From Chitinophaga sancti (lineage in GTDB: Bacteria; Bacteroidota; Bacteroidia; Chitinophagales; Chitinophagaceae): a DNA stretch of 64,000 bases. The stretch covers positions 3,968,001 to 4,032,000 of the forward strand of contig NZ_CP139972.1 of the NCBI RefSeq assembly GCF_034424315.1, written 5' to 3'. The position numbers were made by a program, and so were the translations under genes. The notes beneath the pieces are model-generated. The model had not been told where the DNA came from. It saw only the letters and a list, made by a program, of their open reading frames with translations, and searched no databases. Of this stretch, positions 42,107 to 51,076 are shown piece by piece; position 1 is the first letter of the stretch; each line of letters starts with the position of its first letter.

Positions 42107-43543
42107 TTAATAAACCTTATTAACCAATTCTGTAGTGCTCTGCACCAGCTCCAGCATAGGCTTTGGATATACACCTAATACCAGGATGATGGCCACTACC
42201 ACACCCAATGCCAGCAATTCATTGCCACGCAGATCAGTGGTGGTTTCAGTCAGCTGATTAGGCTGTCCGAAGATCACTTTCTGCACCATGTTCAGGGTAT
42301 ACACTGCACCCAGGATCACACCCAGACCAGCTACTGCCATAAACCATGGATTGTACTGATACAGTCCGCTGAACATCAGGAATTCACCGATGAAACCATT
42401 GGTCAGCGGCAAAGCAATATTGGCAAAACTGATAATCACCAGGAAGGTAGCCATGCGAGGTGCATAAGCTGCAATACCACCCAGTTCATTCAGTGATTTC
42501 ACTTTCAGGCGATCCTGGATGATCTCAACGATGATCCACAAACCGATAATGTTAATACCGTGGTTGAAGAACTGAACCAGCACACCCTGTAAGCTCTGCT
42601 CATTATTCGCAAAGATCGCAGCACTCATCAACCCGATGTGGGCGATGGATGAATAAGCGATCAGGCGTTTGAAATCAGACTGCACGATAGCAATACAGGA
42701 TGCATATACGATACCGATGATAGATAATACAATCGCAACATCAGACCATACATAAGCGCCCTGTGGTAATACCGGCAGTAACCAGCGGATCACACCAAAC
42801 AGGCCCATCTTTACCATGATACCGGAAAGTACCATTGTAACAGGTGTTGGAGACTGCTCGTAAGTATCCGGCTGCCAGGTATGGAAAGGGAAGATCGGCA
42901 TCTTGATGGCAAAAGCAACAAAGAACAACCAGAAGAGGCAGGACTGTGTTTCTTTTGGCAAGGCTGCCGTGGTGAAGCTCGCATAACTAAAGGAATGATC
43001 AGGCGTTTGCAGATAGATATAGATAATACCGATCAGCATCAGCAGTGAACCCGCGAAAGTATATACGAAGAATTTGAAGGTAACCGGGATCCTCTTTTCA
43101 CCTCCCCACAGTGAGCAGAGGAAGTATACAGGAATCAGCGCCAGTTCCCAGAAGAAGTAGAACAGCATGGCATCATAGGCAGTAAATACTCCCATGAGAC
43201 CTGCCTGCGATAACAGCATCAGTGCATAGAAGCTGTTAGCACGGTCATACTCCCTTTTATTGATAACAATAAAGATCAGTACAAATGAAATAGAAGTGAG
43301 CAGGCTAAGCATCATGCCCATACCATCCAATCCTACACTAAACGTAGCGCCCAGTTGCGGTATCCAGTTGCAGCTATGGCTGAGGCTCTCAGGTGCAGAC
43401 CTGAACTGGAACAACGCCGCAATAGTGACTGCCAGCGATGCCAGAGATGATATCAAACCCAGCGTCTTAGGGCCTGATCCCTTCAGGCCAAATGCAATAA
43501 GGCCCGTCACCAAAGGAATCAAAATGAGTAATACTGTCAACAT
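42107..43543 (-). CDS. nuoM: NADH-quinone oxidoreductase subunit M
   Basis: A 478-residue antiporter-like Complex I subunit with about 14 helices. MPIFPFHTWQPDTYEQSPTPVTMVLSGIMVKMG and FKRLIAYSSIAHIGLM are the conserved channel segments, and the FFWELALIPVYFL segment holds the conserved TM5 glutamate. Part of the proton-pumping arm, between NuoL and NuoN in gene order. 45 bases separate it from nuoL. Confidence 0.96.
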   Translation of the reverse strand: MLTVLLILIPLVTGLIAFGLKGSGPKTLGLISSLASLAVTIAALFQFRSAPESLSHSCNWIPQLGATFSVGLDGMGMMLSLLTSISFVLIFIVINKREYDRANSFYALMLLSQAGLMGVFTAYDAMLFYFFWELALIPVYFLCSLWGGEKRIPVTFKFFVYTFAGSLLMLIGIIYIYLQTPDHSFSYASFTTAALPKETQSCLFWLFFVAFAIKMPIFPFHTWQPDTYEQSPTPVTMVLSGIMVKMGLFGVIRWLLPVLPQGAYVWSDVAIVLSIIGIVYASCIAIVQSDFKRLIAYSSIAHIGLMSAAIFANNEQSLQGVLVQFFNHGINIIGLWIIVEIIQDRLKVKSLNELGGIAAYAPRMATFLVIISFANIALPLTNGFIGEFLMFSGLYQYNPWFMAVAGLGVILGAVYTLNMVQKVIFGQPNQLTETTTDLRGNELLALGVVVAIILVLGVYPKPMLELVQSTTELVNKVY

Positions 43544-43588
43544 AATTTTATCTAAACTTGTCCTTTTTGAATGATGATGCAGGTAATA

Positions 43589-45490
43589 CTATCGAACCAG
43601 GAACCCGATTACGAATAATAATACCATCCCTATAACCATGGCAAATACGTAAAAGCCTACCTGCCCGCTCTGAAGCAACCTTACCTGTTGACTACCCCAC
43701 TGCACACCGCGGCCTACACCGTTCACCAGTCTGTCAATACCGGACCGCTCAACCGCTTCTTCAAAGAAACGGCTCAGCATACCCAGGGGCTTTACTATGA
43801 TAGCATCGTAAATTTCGTCTACATACCACTTGTTCTCCAGTACTTTCGCAATACCTGTACGCGGCTCACCATTGTCAGTGAAATTGCGGTACCAGTTGCG
43901 TGCAAGGAAAATAGTGATGATTACCAGTACAGAGCTCAGCGCCATCAGCAACCATTCAGTGCTGTGTGCCATCTCATGCAGTTCTACCTTTTCTGCAGAT
44001 GCAGCGAAGATAGGATGCAGGTAATGTTCTAACAGGTTAGGTGCACCAAATACTGCTGGTAAACCTACATAACCACCAATCACAGACAGGACAGCCAGTA
44101 CGATCAGCGGGAACGTCATTGCGCCCGGACTTTCGTGCAGGTGATGCTCCTGTTCGTGTGTACCGCGGAACTGACCACAAAATGTCATGTAGTATAAGCG
44201 GAACATATAGAACGCCGTCATCAGTGCCGTCAGCAAGCCTACTACATACAGCAGTTTGTTGGCAGCAAAGGTGTGGGATAAAATTTCATCTTTAGAGAAG
44301 AAGCCGGATAAACCAGGAATACCTGAGATAGCCAGGCATCCGATCAGGAAAGTAGCATTCGTGATTGGCATGTACTTTTTCAAACCACCCATCTTACGAA
44401 TATCCTGCTCACCGCCCATTGCATGGATCACAGAACCTGAACCCAGGAACAACAGCGCCTTGAAGAATGCGTGTGTCATTACGTGGAATACCGCAGTCGT
44501 ATAAGCACCTACACCCAGGGCAAGGAACATATAACCTAACTGAGATACAGTTGAGTAAGCCAGTACTTTCTTGATATCATCCTGCTTCAGTGCGATAGAA
44601 GCCGCCAGCACTGCTGTAACCAGGCCAATGATAGCTACTACGTTCTGCACACATGGAGCGAGTGTATAAAGAATATTGCTGCGTGCAATCATATAGATAC
44701 CAGCTGTCACCATCGTTGCAGCATGGATCAGGGCAGATACCGGGGTTGGACCCGCCATCGCATCAGGCAACCAGGTATACAAAGGCACCTGTGCTGATTT
44801 ACCCATCGCACCTACAAAGAAGAGGATCGCAATGGCAGCAAGGGTACCATCACCCTTTGCAACACCCGCGATCTGTGGTAATACTTCGGAATAATTTACG
44901 CTACCAAAATGTACGATCATCAGGAACATACCCAGCAGGAAACCAAGGTCACCAATGCGGTTCATGACGAATGCTTTCTTAGCAGCATTGTTGTAGTTAG
45001 TATTCTTATACCAGAAGCCGATCAGGAGGTAAGAGCAAAGTCCTACACCTTCCCAGCCTATGAACATCATCACATAGTTGGCTCCCAATACCAGGATCAA
45101 CATAGAGAACACGAACAGGTTCAGGTACGCGAAATAACGCGCAAAACCTTCGCTGGTCTCATCGTGCATGTAAGAAGTAGAGTAAATATGAATCAGAGCG
45201 CCTACGCCTGTAATGATCAGGAGGAACAGTGAACTTAACTGATCTACCTGGAAGGCAAATGGAATATGCAGGCTGCCTGCAGAAATGAAATCGAACAGTT
45301 GTACGGTTACCGCCTGAAAACCCGGGGTACGTACTTCCAGGAACATCAGCAAACTAATCACAAAAGCCGCCAGTATAGCCCCGCTCCCAACGATACCTGC
45401 CAGTGACTTGGAAAGGTATTTTCTTCCCAATCCATTCACCAGAAATCCTAATAGTGGTAATAATGGTACCAGCCAAACTAGATTAATCAT
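43589..45490 (-). CDS. nuoL: NADH-quinone oxidoreductase subunit L
   Basis: A 633-residue antiporter-like Complex I subunit, longer than NuoM/N because of the C-terminal lateral helix that braces the membrane arm. Conserved parts are FIGWEGVGLCSYLLIGFWY, AQVPLYTWLPDAMAGPTPVSALIHAATMV and KVLAYSTVSQLGYMFLALG. The C-terminus carries the amphipathic helix region and a last hydrophobic anchor (VGFYVFAMVIGMVLLFVIGF). Confidence 0.96.
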   Translation of the reverse strand: MINLVWLVPLLPLLGFLVNGLGRKYLSKSLAGIVGSGAILAAFVISLLMFLEVRTPGFQAVTVQLFDFISAGSLHIPFAFQVDQLSSLFLLIITGVGALIHIYSTSYMHDETSEGFARYFAYLNLFVFSMLILVLGANYVMMFIGWEGVGLCSYLLIGFWYKNTNYNNAAKKAFVMNRIGDLGFLLGMFLMIVHFGSVNYSEVLPQIAGVAKGDGTLAAIAILFFVGAMGKSAQVPLYTWLPDAMAGPTPVSALIHAATMVTAGIYMIARSNILYTLAPCVQNVVAIIGLVTAVLAASIALKQDDIKKVLAYSTVSQLGYMFLALGVGAYTTAVFHVMTHAFFKALLFLGSGSVIHAMGGEQDIRKMGGLKKYMPITNATFLIGCLAISGIPGLSGFFSKDEILSHTFAANKLLYVVGLLTALMTAFYMFRLYYMTFCGQFRGTHEQEHHLHESPGAMTFPLIVLAVLSVIGGYVGLPAVFGAPNLLEHYLHPIFAASAEKVELHEMAHSTEWLLMALSSVLVIITIFLARNWYRNFTDNGEPRTGIAKVLENKWYVDEIYDAIIVKPLGMLSRFFEEAVERSGIDRLVNGVGRGVQWGSQQVRLLQSGQVGFYVFAMVIGMVLLFVIGFLVR

Positions 45491-45535
45491 CTATCAAATA
45501 CGAATTACGATTACAAATTACGGTTTGCCTTATAG

Positions 45536-45853
45536 TTAATTCTTCAGACGGTTCATGATATTCACATCTACTGACTGTGAACTTCTGTATACCATAACGA
45601 TGATTGCAAGACCCACAGCTACTTCAGCTGCCGCCACGACCATGATGAAAAACACAAAGATCTGGGCCCCGGCCGCATCCACTCTACCTGCATCCGCCCA
45701 CATTTTAGAAAACGCCACTAGCAAAAGGTTCACAGCATTCAGCATCAACTCTATACACATGAAGATGATGATGGCATTCCTGCGCATCAATACACCCATC
45801 ACTCCGATACAGAAGAGCGCAATACTTAAAAAGATATAATATTGAACCGGCAT
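45536..45853 (-). CDS. nuoK: NADH-quinone oxidoreductase subunit K
   Basis: A 105-residue, three-helix Complex I membrane subunit. The helices are near residues 3-21, 28-50 and 62-88, with the conserved membrane glutamates in [18 protein letters not shown] and [14 protein letters not shown]. These glutamates take part in proton transfer along the membrane arm. It lies 22 bases after nuoJ. Confidence 0.96.
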   Translation of the reverse strand: MPVQYYIFLSIALFCIGVMGVLMRRNAIIIFMCIELMLNAVNLLLVAFSKMWADAGRVDAAGAQIFVFFIMVVAAAEVAVGLAIIVMVYRSSQSVDVNIMNRLKN

Positions 45854-45875
45854 AAAAATGAATTACAGATTACGA

Positions 45876-46379
45876 TTAATGTTCTTTCTTACCAATCACG
45901 ACTGCACCAACCATGGCGCTCAAAAACAGGATGCTGCTCACTTCAAAAGGAACAACATACGTCTTGAATAATGTCTGCCCAAGATTAGCGATCAAGCCAA
46001 TATTGTTAGGTTCCGGTGTTAAAGATGGCAGGCTCGCTTCGCGCAGTGCTGCCAGCAGTACTACCAGCAGTGCACCACCACTGATGGCCCCTGCATACTT
46101 GAGCCAGTTCCGCTTTTGCGGTTCTCCCTCAGCATTCAGGTTCATCAGCATGATCACGAACAGGAACAATACCATGATCGCACCTGCATATACGATGATG
46201 TGTACCACCGCCAGGAACTGGGCATTCAGCATTACGTAATGACCGGCTATGGTAAAAAATGTAAGGATCAGGCAAAGGACGCTTGTAACGGGGCTCTTAC
46301 TAAACACCACGCCCAGCGCAGTGATCAGTGAAATAATGGAGAGGACCCCGAAAACGACTTGTTGTAAATTCATTCCCAT
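45876..46379 (-). CDS. nuoJ: NADH-quinone oxidoreductase subunit J
   Basis: A 167-residue membrane subunit with five helices. It contains HYVMLNAQFLAVVHIIVYAGAIMVLFLFVIML, the family's TM3 region with the mobile pi-bulge in known structures. It sits next to NuoK and NuoH at the base of the membrane arm. Starts ATG 46379; an in-frame ATG two codons on is also possible. Confidence 0.95.
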   Translation of the reverse strand: MGMNLQQVVFGVLSIISLITALGVVFSKSPVTSVLCLILTFFTIAGHYVMLNAQFLAVVHIIVYAGAIMVLFLFVIMLMNLNAEGEPQKRNWLKYAGAISGGALLVVLLAALREASLPSLTPEPNNIGLIANLGQTLFKTYVVPFEVSSILFLSAMVGAVVIGKKEH

Positions 46380-46409
46380 TGCTATATTGTCTGATTGTTG
46401 TGTTTGGAA

Positions 46410-46919
46410 TTATGCATTTTTCTCCTCTCCTGGCAACGGAATCAACAGATCCTTCTTACCATAGATGAAACCTTCACGTTTGTAATGAGCTGGTGCAAAT
46501 GTTTCTGAGAGATAAATCGCATCCTTAGGACAAGCTTCTTCACAAAAACCACAGAAGATGCAACGGAGCATGTTAATCTCATAACGCGCAGCATATTTTT
46601 CTTCACGGTACAGATGCTCTTCACCGGGCTTCCTTTCGGCAGCTTCCATCGTGATCGCTTCTGCAGGGCAAGCCACCGCACACAGACCACAAGCCGTACA
46701 ATTCTCACGTCCGTCCTTATCCCTGTTCAAAACGTGCAGACCACGGAATACCGGGCTGAACGCACGTTTTTCTTCAGGATAACTTACTGTTGGTTTTTTC
46801 TGGAATATGTGCTTGAAAGTGATGATCATCCCTTTCCCGATAGCAGGCAGGTACAACTTCTCCAAAAAATTCATCGGTCTGCGATCTACCGGTTTAGCCC
46901 TGTTTGTTAAAGTTTGCAT
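46410..46919 (-). CDS. nuoI: NADH-quinone oxidoreductase subunit I
   Basis: A 169-residue ferredoxin-like subunit that carries Fe-S clusters N6a and N6b. Two 4Fe-4S motifs are seen: CTACGLCAVACP and CIFCGFCEEACP. The N-terminal amphipathic helix region (GMIITFKHIFQKKPTVSYPEEK) attaches to the membrane arm. It passes electrons to NuoB. Positioned between nuoH and nuoJ as usual. Confidence 0.97.
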   Translation of the reverse strand: MQTLTNRAKPVDRRPMNFLEKLYLPAIGKGMIITFKHIFQKKPTVSYPEEKRAFSPVFRGLHVLNRDKDGRENCTACGLCAVACPAEAITMEAAERKPGEEHLYREEKYAARYEINMLRCIFCGFCEEACPKDAIYLSETFAPAHYKREGFIYGKKDLLIPLPGEEKNA

Positions 46920-46959
46920 GATTAATAATGCGATTAAATAAGTTTACAATTTCTTTCTG

Positions 46960-47997
46960 TTAGTGTTGGCGCCACAAGATCCAGCCACCGGTGATCAGCA
47001 TATTTACTAACGCGATCGGGATAAGATAGTTCCATCCCAGGCGCATTAACTGATCGTAACGGAAACGCGGGATAGTCCAGCGCACCCACATAAAGAAGAA
47101 AATGAAGCAAATAGTTTTTATAAACAGCACCAGTGTACCCAGTAAAGTCAGCAAGTTTGGCGATACATGCAGACTATCCATACCCCAGAAGTGATATCCG
47201 CCAAAGTACAGGGTAGCCATCAGCGCAGAGCTGATAAACATATTGATGTACTCAGCGAACAGGAAGAAACCAAGTTTCATGGAAGAATACTCCAGGTGAT
47301 AACCGCCATTCAGCTCATTTTCAGCCTCTGCAAGGTCAAAAGGAGAACGGTTCGTTTCAGCAAAAGAGCAGATCAGGAAAATGGTGAAGCCAAATGGCTG
47401 TAAGGCTACGTTCCACCAACCACTATGACGCTGCTGCTCTACGATTTCTTTCAGGCTCAGTGTTCCACTCACCATCAGCAATGCGATCAATGCCATACCC
47501 ATCGCCAGTTCATAGCTGATGATCTGGGAAGCCGCACGCACAGATGACAAGAGAGAGAATTTATTGTTGGAAGCCCAGCCACCCAGCATAATGCCGTATA
47601 CGCCTAAGCTCACCACACCAAAAATATAAAGAATACCAATGTTTACGTCAGCTACCTGCAGGGATACCTTATGACTACCAAAGGTCAGTGTATCGCCCCA
47701 TGGAATCACTGCACTGGTCATACAGGCTACGATCATAGCCAGTGATGGACCTAAAATAAAAAGGAAACGACTGGAGGCACCTGGAATAATCTCCTCCTTG
47801 AAGAAGAGTTTACCACCATCTGCCAGCGGTTGGAACAATCCCAAAGGACCCGCTCTGTTTGGTCCAAGCCTGTCCTGCATAATACCTGCGACCTTTCTTT
47901 CGCCCCATGTGGAATACATGGCAACGCCCAGAGATACTAATAATACACCTATTATCAGTGACATCTTCTCAAGAATGAAAAACCAGTCTACTTGCAT
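46960..47997 (-). CDS. nuoH: NADH-quinone oxidoreductase subunit H
   Basis: A 345-residue membrane subunit with eight helices that forms part of the quinone chamber. Family motifs are ERKVAGIMQDRLGPNRAGP, LLGGWASNNKFSLLSSVRAASQIISYE-like loop, and AETNRSPFDLAEAENELNGG. I chose ATG 47997; the frame also opens one codon earlier with a TTG. It starts 22 bases after the nuoG stop. Confidence 0.96.
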   Translation of the reverse strand: MQVDWFFILEKMSLIIGVLLVSLGVAMYSTWGERKVAGIMQDRLGPNRAGPLGLFQPLADGGKLFFKEEIIPGASSRFLFILGPSLAMIVACMTSAVIPWGDTLTFGSHKVSLQVADVNIGILYIFGVVSLGVYGIMLGGWASNNKFSLLSSVRAASQIISYELAMGMALIALLMVSGTLSLKEIVEQQRHSGWWNVALQPFGFTIFLICSFAETNRSPFDLAEAENELNGGYHLEYSSMKLGFFLFAEYINMFISSALMATLYFGGYHFWGMDSLHVSPNLLTLLGTLVLFIKTICFIFFFMWVRWTIPRFRYDQLMRLGWNYLIPIALVNMLITGGWILWRQH

Positions 47998-48019
47998 CAA
48001 ATACGAGTTATAAATTTAC

Positions 48020-49108
48020 TTACTTATTAAAATCATCAGAATGTGCAGGCCCCTCGATCTGCGACAGATCTATGTTAGGACGATTCACCTCGCTAATACT
48101 GTGAATATCCATCAGCAGTTTGGGCTGACGGCCATCCAGTACTTCTACCAGTGTATCTTTTGGCTTATTCACACCTACATAATGGTTTGCAGAAATTACG
48201 CTGTGGCGCTCAATCTTACGTGGACCTTCTATCACCCAGTCTTTCGCTTCTTTCTTATCAAAGCGGCAGGTATCACAAATGAAGTCTTCCACCTCACCAT
48301 ATTTATCCTTACGTGCTGTTACACGGAACACCTCGTCACCACGCATCCACAGTACGGTTTTACCACAGCATTTAGGATTATCGCAGTCACGGTGTGCATC
48401 AACAGGTTTCAGGAACCATACACGGTTTTTGAAACGGAATGTTTTATCGGTCAGGGCACCTACCGGGCATACGTCGATGACGTTACCAATGAAGGGGCTG
48501 CTTAAGTTCTTGTTCAGGTAAGTGCTGATTTCAGCATGTTCACCACGGCCCAGTACACCATGTTCACGGTTGCCAGCTACCTGATCGGCAGTGAATACGC
48601 AACGGTAACAAAGAATACATCGGGTCATATGTAACTGGATCTTATCACCCAGATCTACTTTATCAAAAGTACGGCGTTTGAATTCATAACGGGTACCTTC
48701 TGCACCATGCTCATAACTCAGATCCTGCAGGTGACATTCACCAGCCTGGTCACACACCGGGCAATCCAGCGGGTGGTTCAGTAACAGGAATTCCACCACA
48801 CCTTTACGTGCTTCGAGCACTTCAGGAGAGGTGATGTTAGCTACTTCCATACCATCCATTACAGTGGTACGGCAGGAGGCTACCAGTTTTGGCATTGGAC
48901 GCGGGTCAGCTTCTGAACCCTTGGATACTTTTACCAGGCATGTACGGCATTTACCACCACTACCCTGCAGTTTAGAATAGTAGCACATTGCAGGCGGCAC
49001 TATATCTCCTCCTATCTGACGGGCAGCATTCAGGATGGTAGTACCTGGTGCCACTTCCACAGTGATTCCGTCAATCTTGACTTTAAAGAGTTTCTGTTCT
49101 TCAGCCAT
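48020..49108 (-). CDS. nuoG: Short NuoG-type Complex I iron-sulfur subunit
   Basis: A 362-residue protein with the N-terminal part of NuoG: a 2Fe-2S ferredoxin domain (CYYSKLQGSGGKCRTC), the His/Cys3 4Fe-4S segment (HPLDCPVCDQAGECHLQD), a second 4Fe-4S motif (CILCYRCVF with later DVCPVGALTDK), and the start of the molybdopterin-like region with CDNPKCCG and CDTCRFDKK. The large C-terminal molybdopterin oxidoreductase fold (about 500 residues in E. coli) is missing. The stop is followed in 22 bases by nuoH with no remnant, so this is a native short form and not a frameshift. It carries electrons from NuoF to NuoI. Position between nuoF and nuoH fits. Confidence 0.92.
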   Translation of the reverse strand: MAEEQKLFKVKIDGITVEVAPGTTILNAARQIGGDIVPPAMCYYSKLQGSGGKCRTCLVKVSKGSEADPRPMPKLVASCRTTVMDGMEVANITSPEVLEARKGVVEFLLLNHPLDCPVCDQAGECHLQDLSYEHGAEGTRYEFKRRTFDKVDLGDKIQLHMTRCILCYRCVFTADQVAGNREHGVLGRGEHAEISTYLNKNLSSPFIGNVIDVCPVGALTDKTFRFKNRVWFLKPVDAHRDCDNPKCCGKTVLWMRGDEVFRVTARKDKYGEVEDFICDTCRFDKKEAKDWVIEGPRKIERHSVISANHYVGVNKPKDTLVEVLDGRQPKLLMDIHSISEVNRPNIDLSQIEGPAHSDDFNK

Positions 49109-49171
49109 TTTGTTCGCTTAAAAAAGGCGCTCGTTCTTTACACGAAACGTCGTGTTAGATATTGTTGATTC

Positions 49172-50536
49172 TTATACTGCAGCAGGGGCAGCGATTTCCA
49201 GCGGATCTGCATAGTGTGCAAGACCGAAGTTGCGTTGCTGCGCTTCTTCAGGATGCAGCACATGCCACTCAAATTCATCGCGGAAGTGGCGGATAGCCGC
49301 AGCTACCGGCCAGGCAGCAGCATCACCCAGCGGGCAGATGGTGTTACCTTCTATCTTGCGCTGAATATCCCACAGCAGGTCTATATCGCTCATTTTACCT
49401 TTACCGTTATCGATGTTCTTAAGCACACGCTCCATCCATCCTGTACCCTCACGGCATGGGCTACACTGACCGCAGCTTTCGTGGTGGTAGAAACGGGCAA
49501 AGGTCAGGGTGTTTTTCACTATGCACTGGTCTTCGTCCAGTACGATGAAACCACCTGAACCCAGCATGGTGCCGGTTGCAAAGCCACCGTCAGCCAGGCT
49601 TTCGTAAGTCATCATGCGTGGTTCACCCTTTGCTGTTTTCAGCAACAGGTTAGCAGGCAGGATAGGTACGGAACTACCGCCAGGGATACACGCTTTCAGG
49701 CGCTTTCCATTTGCGATACCACCGCAATATTCATCTGAGTAGATAAATTCTTCGACAGAAATGTTCATCTCGATTTCATACACCCCTGGTTTGTTGATAT
49801 TACCACAGGCAGAAATGAGTTTAGTACCGGTAGATTTACCAGTGCCATATTTTGCATATTCTTCACCACCTATACGAAGGATAGGTACTATGGTAGCCAG
49901 TGTTTCCACATTGTTTACCACAGTAGGGCAATCGTATAAACCCTTTACTGCAGGGAATGGAGGTTTGATACGCGGGTTACCACGCTTCCCTTCCAGGCTT
50001 TCGATCAGGGCAGTTTCCTCCCCACAGATGTAAGCACCTGCACCACGTTGTACATATATTTCAAGATCAAAACCGCTGCCCATGATATTTTTACCCAGCC
50101 AGCCGTTTTTCTTTGCATCAGCAATAGCTTCTTCCAGGATGTCAGGAATCCAGGCATACTCACCGCGGATATAGATATAGCAGGTATTTGCTCCCAGGGT
50201 ATAGCTGGAGATGAGCAGCCCTTCAATCAGCAGGTGAGGAATGAATTCCATCAGGTAACGGTCTTTGAAAGTACCTGGTTCAGATTCATCGGCATTACAT
50301 ACCAGGTAGCGGGGAACGCCTTCTGGTTTTGCAATGAAGCTCCACTTCATACCGGTAGGGAAACCAGCACCACCACGGCCTCTCAGACCACTTTTCTTCA
50401 CTTCGTCCAGCACCTGATCAGGGCTCATGCTTTTCAATGCTTTCTCCGCCGATCCATAGCCGCCGTTAGCCCGGTATACATCATAATACCGGATGTTTTC
50501 TATATGTGCTTTGTCAAAAAGTAATTTGCGTCCCAT
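49172..50536 (-). CDS. nuoF: NADH-quinone oxidoreductase subunit F (NADH-binding)
   Basis: A 454-residue flavoprotein that binds NADH and FMN and begins electron transfer. Motifs seen: GRGGAGFPTGMKWSF, CNADESEPGTFKDRYLME, and the C-terminal 4Fe-4S (N3) ligands CGQCSPCREG plus a later Cys in CPLGDAAAW. I chose ATG 50536 (MGRKLLFDKAHI), which fits family N-termini. An earlier in-frame start at 50593 would overlap nuoE and add a low-complexity QTKSQSNSK stretch. Confidence 0.95.
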   Translation of the reverse strand: MGRKLLFDKAHIENIRYYDVYRANGGYGSAEKALKSMSPDQVLDEVKKSGLRGRGGAGFPTGMKWSFIAKPEGVPRYLVCNADESEPGTFKDRYLMEFIPHLLIEGLLISSYTLGANTCYIYIRGEYAWIPDILEEAIADAKKNGWLGKNIMGSGFDLEIYVQRGAGAYICGEETALIESLEGKRGNPRIKPPFPAVKGLYDCPTVVNNVETLATIVPILRIGGEEYAKYGTGKSTGTKLISACGNINKPGVYEIEMNISVEEFIYSDEYCGGIANGKRLKACIPGGSSVPILPANLLLKTAKGEPRMMTYESLADGGFATGTMLGSGGFIVLDEDQCIVKNTLTFARFYHHESCGQCSPCREGTGWMERVLKNIDNGKGKMSDIDLLWDIQRKIEGNTICPLGDAAAWPVAAAIRHFRDEFEWHVLHPEEAQQRNFGLAHYADPLEIAAPAAV

Positions 50537-50555
50537 CTTACTGTTAGATTGGCTT

Positions 50556-51041
50556 TTAGTTTGCGTTTGCCCTGCATTCTTCAATGATGGCATCTACCTT
50601 TTCAGGTGTCAGGTGTTCTTTGTAGTGTTTACCCAGCTGCATCATCGGCGCGTAACCGCAGGCACCCAAGCATTCAACTGCTTTCAGCGTAAAGAGTCCG
50701 TCTTTCGTCGTCTCTCCTACTCCTATATCCAGTTTCTTTTTAATATAGTCGATGATATTGTCTGAACCGCGCAGCATGCAGGGCCCAGTCTGACACACCT
50801 CGAATACATGCTTACCTACGGGTTGCAGGTTAAACATTGAGTAAAAGGTTGCCACTTCATACACTTCAATAGGCTTGATTTGCAGCAGGGAAGCTACGTA
50901 ATCCATAGTCTCTGTGCTAAGCCAGCCGCCAAACTCACCCTGTGCAAGGTGCAGCACCGGAATAAGCGCACTCTTCTGTCTACCCTGAGGATAGCGGGCG
51001 ATGATCTCCTTTACTTTATTCAGCTTCTCTTCTGAAAACAT
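50556..51041 (-). CDS. nuoE: NADH-quinone oxidoreductase subunit E
   Basis: A 161-residue thioredoxin-like 2Fe-2S subunit (cluster N1a). The four cysteines lie in CQTGPCML and CLGACGYAP, the usual C-x4-C ... C-x3-C pattern. The N-terminal helical domain (YPQGRQKSALIPVLHLAQGEFG) is typical. It pairs with NuoF in the NADH-binding tip. Confidence 0.97.
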   Translation of the reverse strand: MFSEEKLNKVKEIIARYPQGRQKSALIPVLHLAQGEFGGWLSTETMDYVASLLQIKPIEVYEVATFYSMFNLQPVGKHVFEVCQTGPCMLRGSDNIIDYIKKKLDIGVGETTKDGLFTLKAVECLGACGYAPMMQLGKHYKEHLTPEKVDAIIEECRANAN

Positions 51042-51076
51042 ATTCTATAGTTAAAAAAAACAAAAAGGCGTTTCGT

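Noticed and set aside
48020..49108. NuoG as a frameshifted or truncated pseudogene
   Set aside because: The frame is clean, a normal stop is followed in 22 bases by nuoH, and no remnant of the molybdopterin domain is present.
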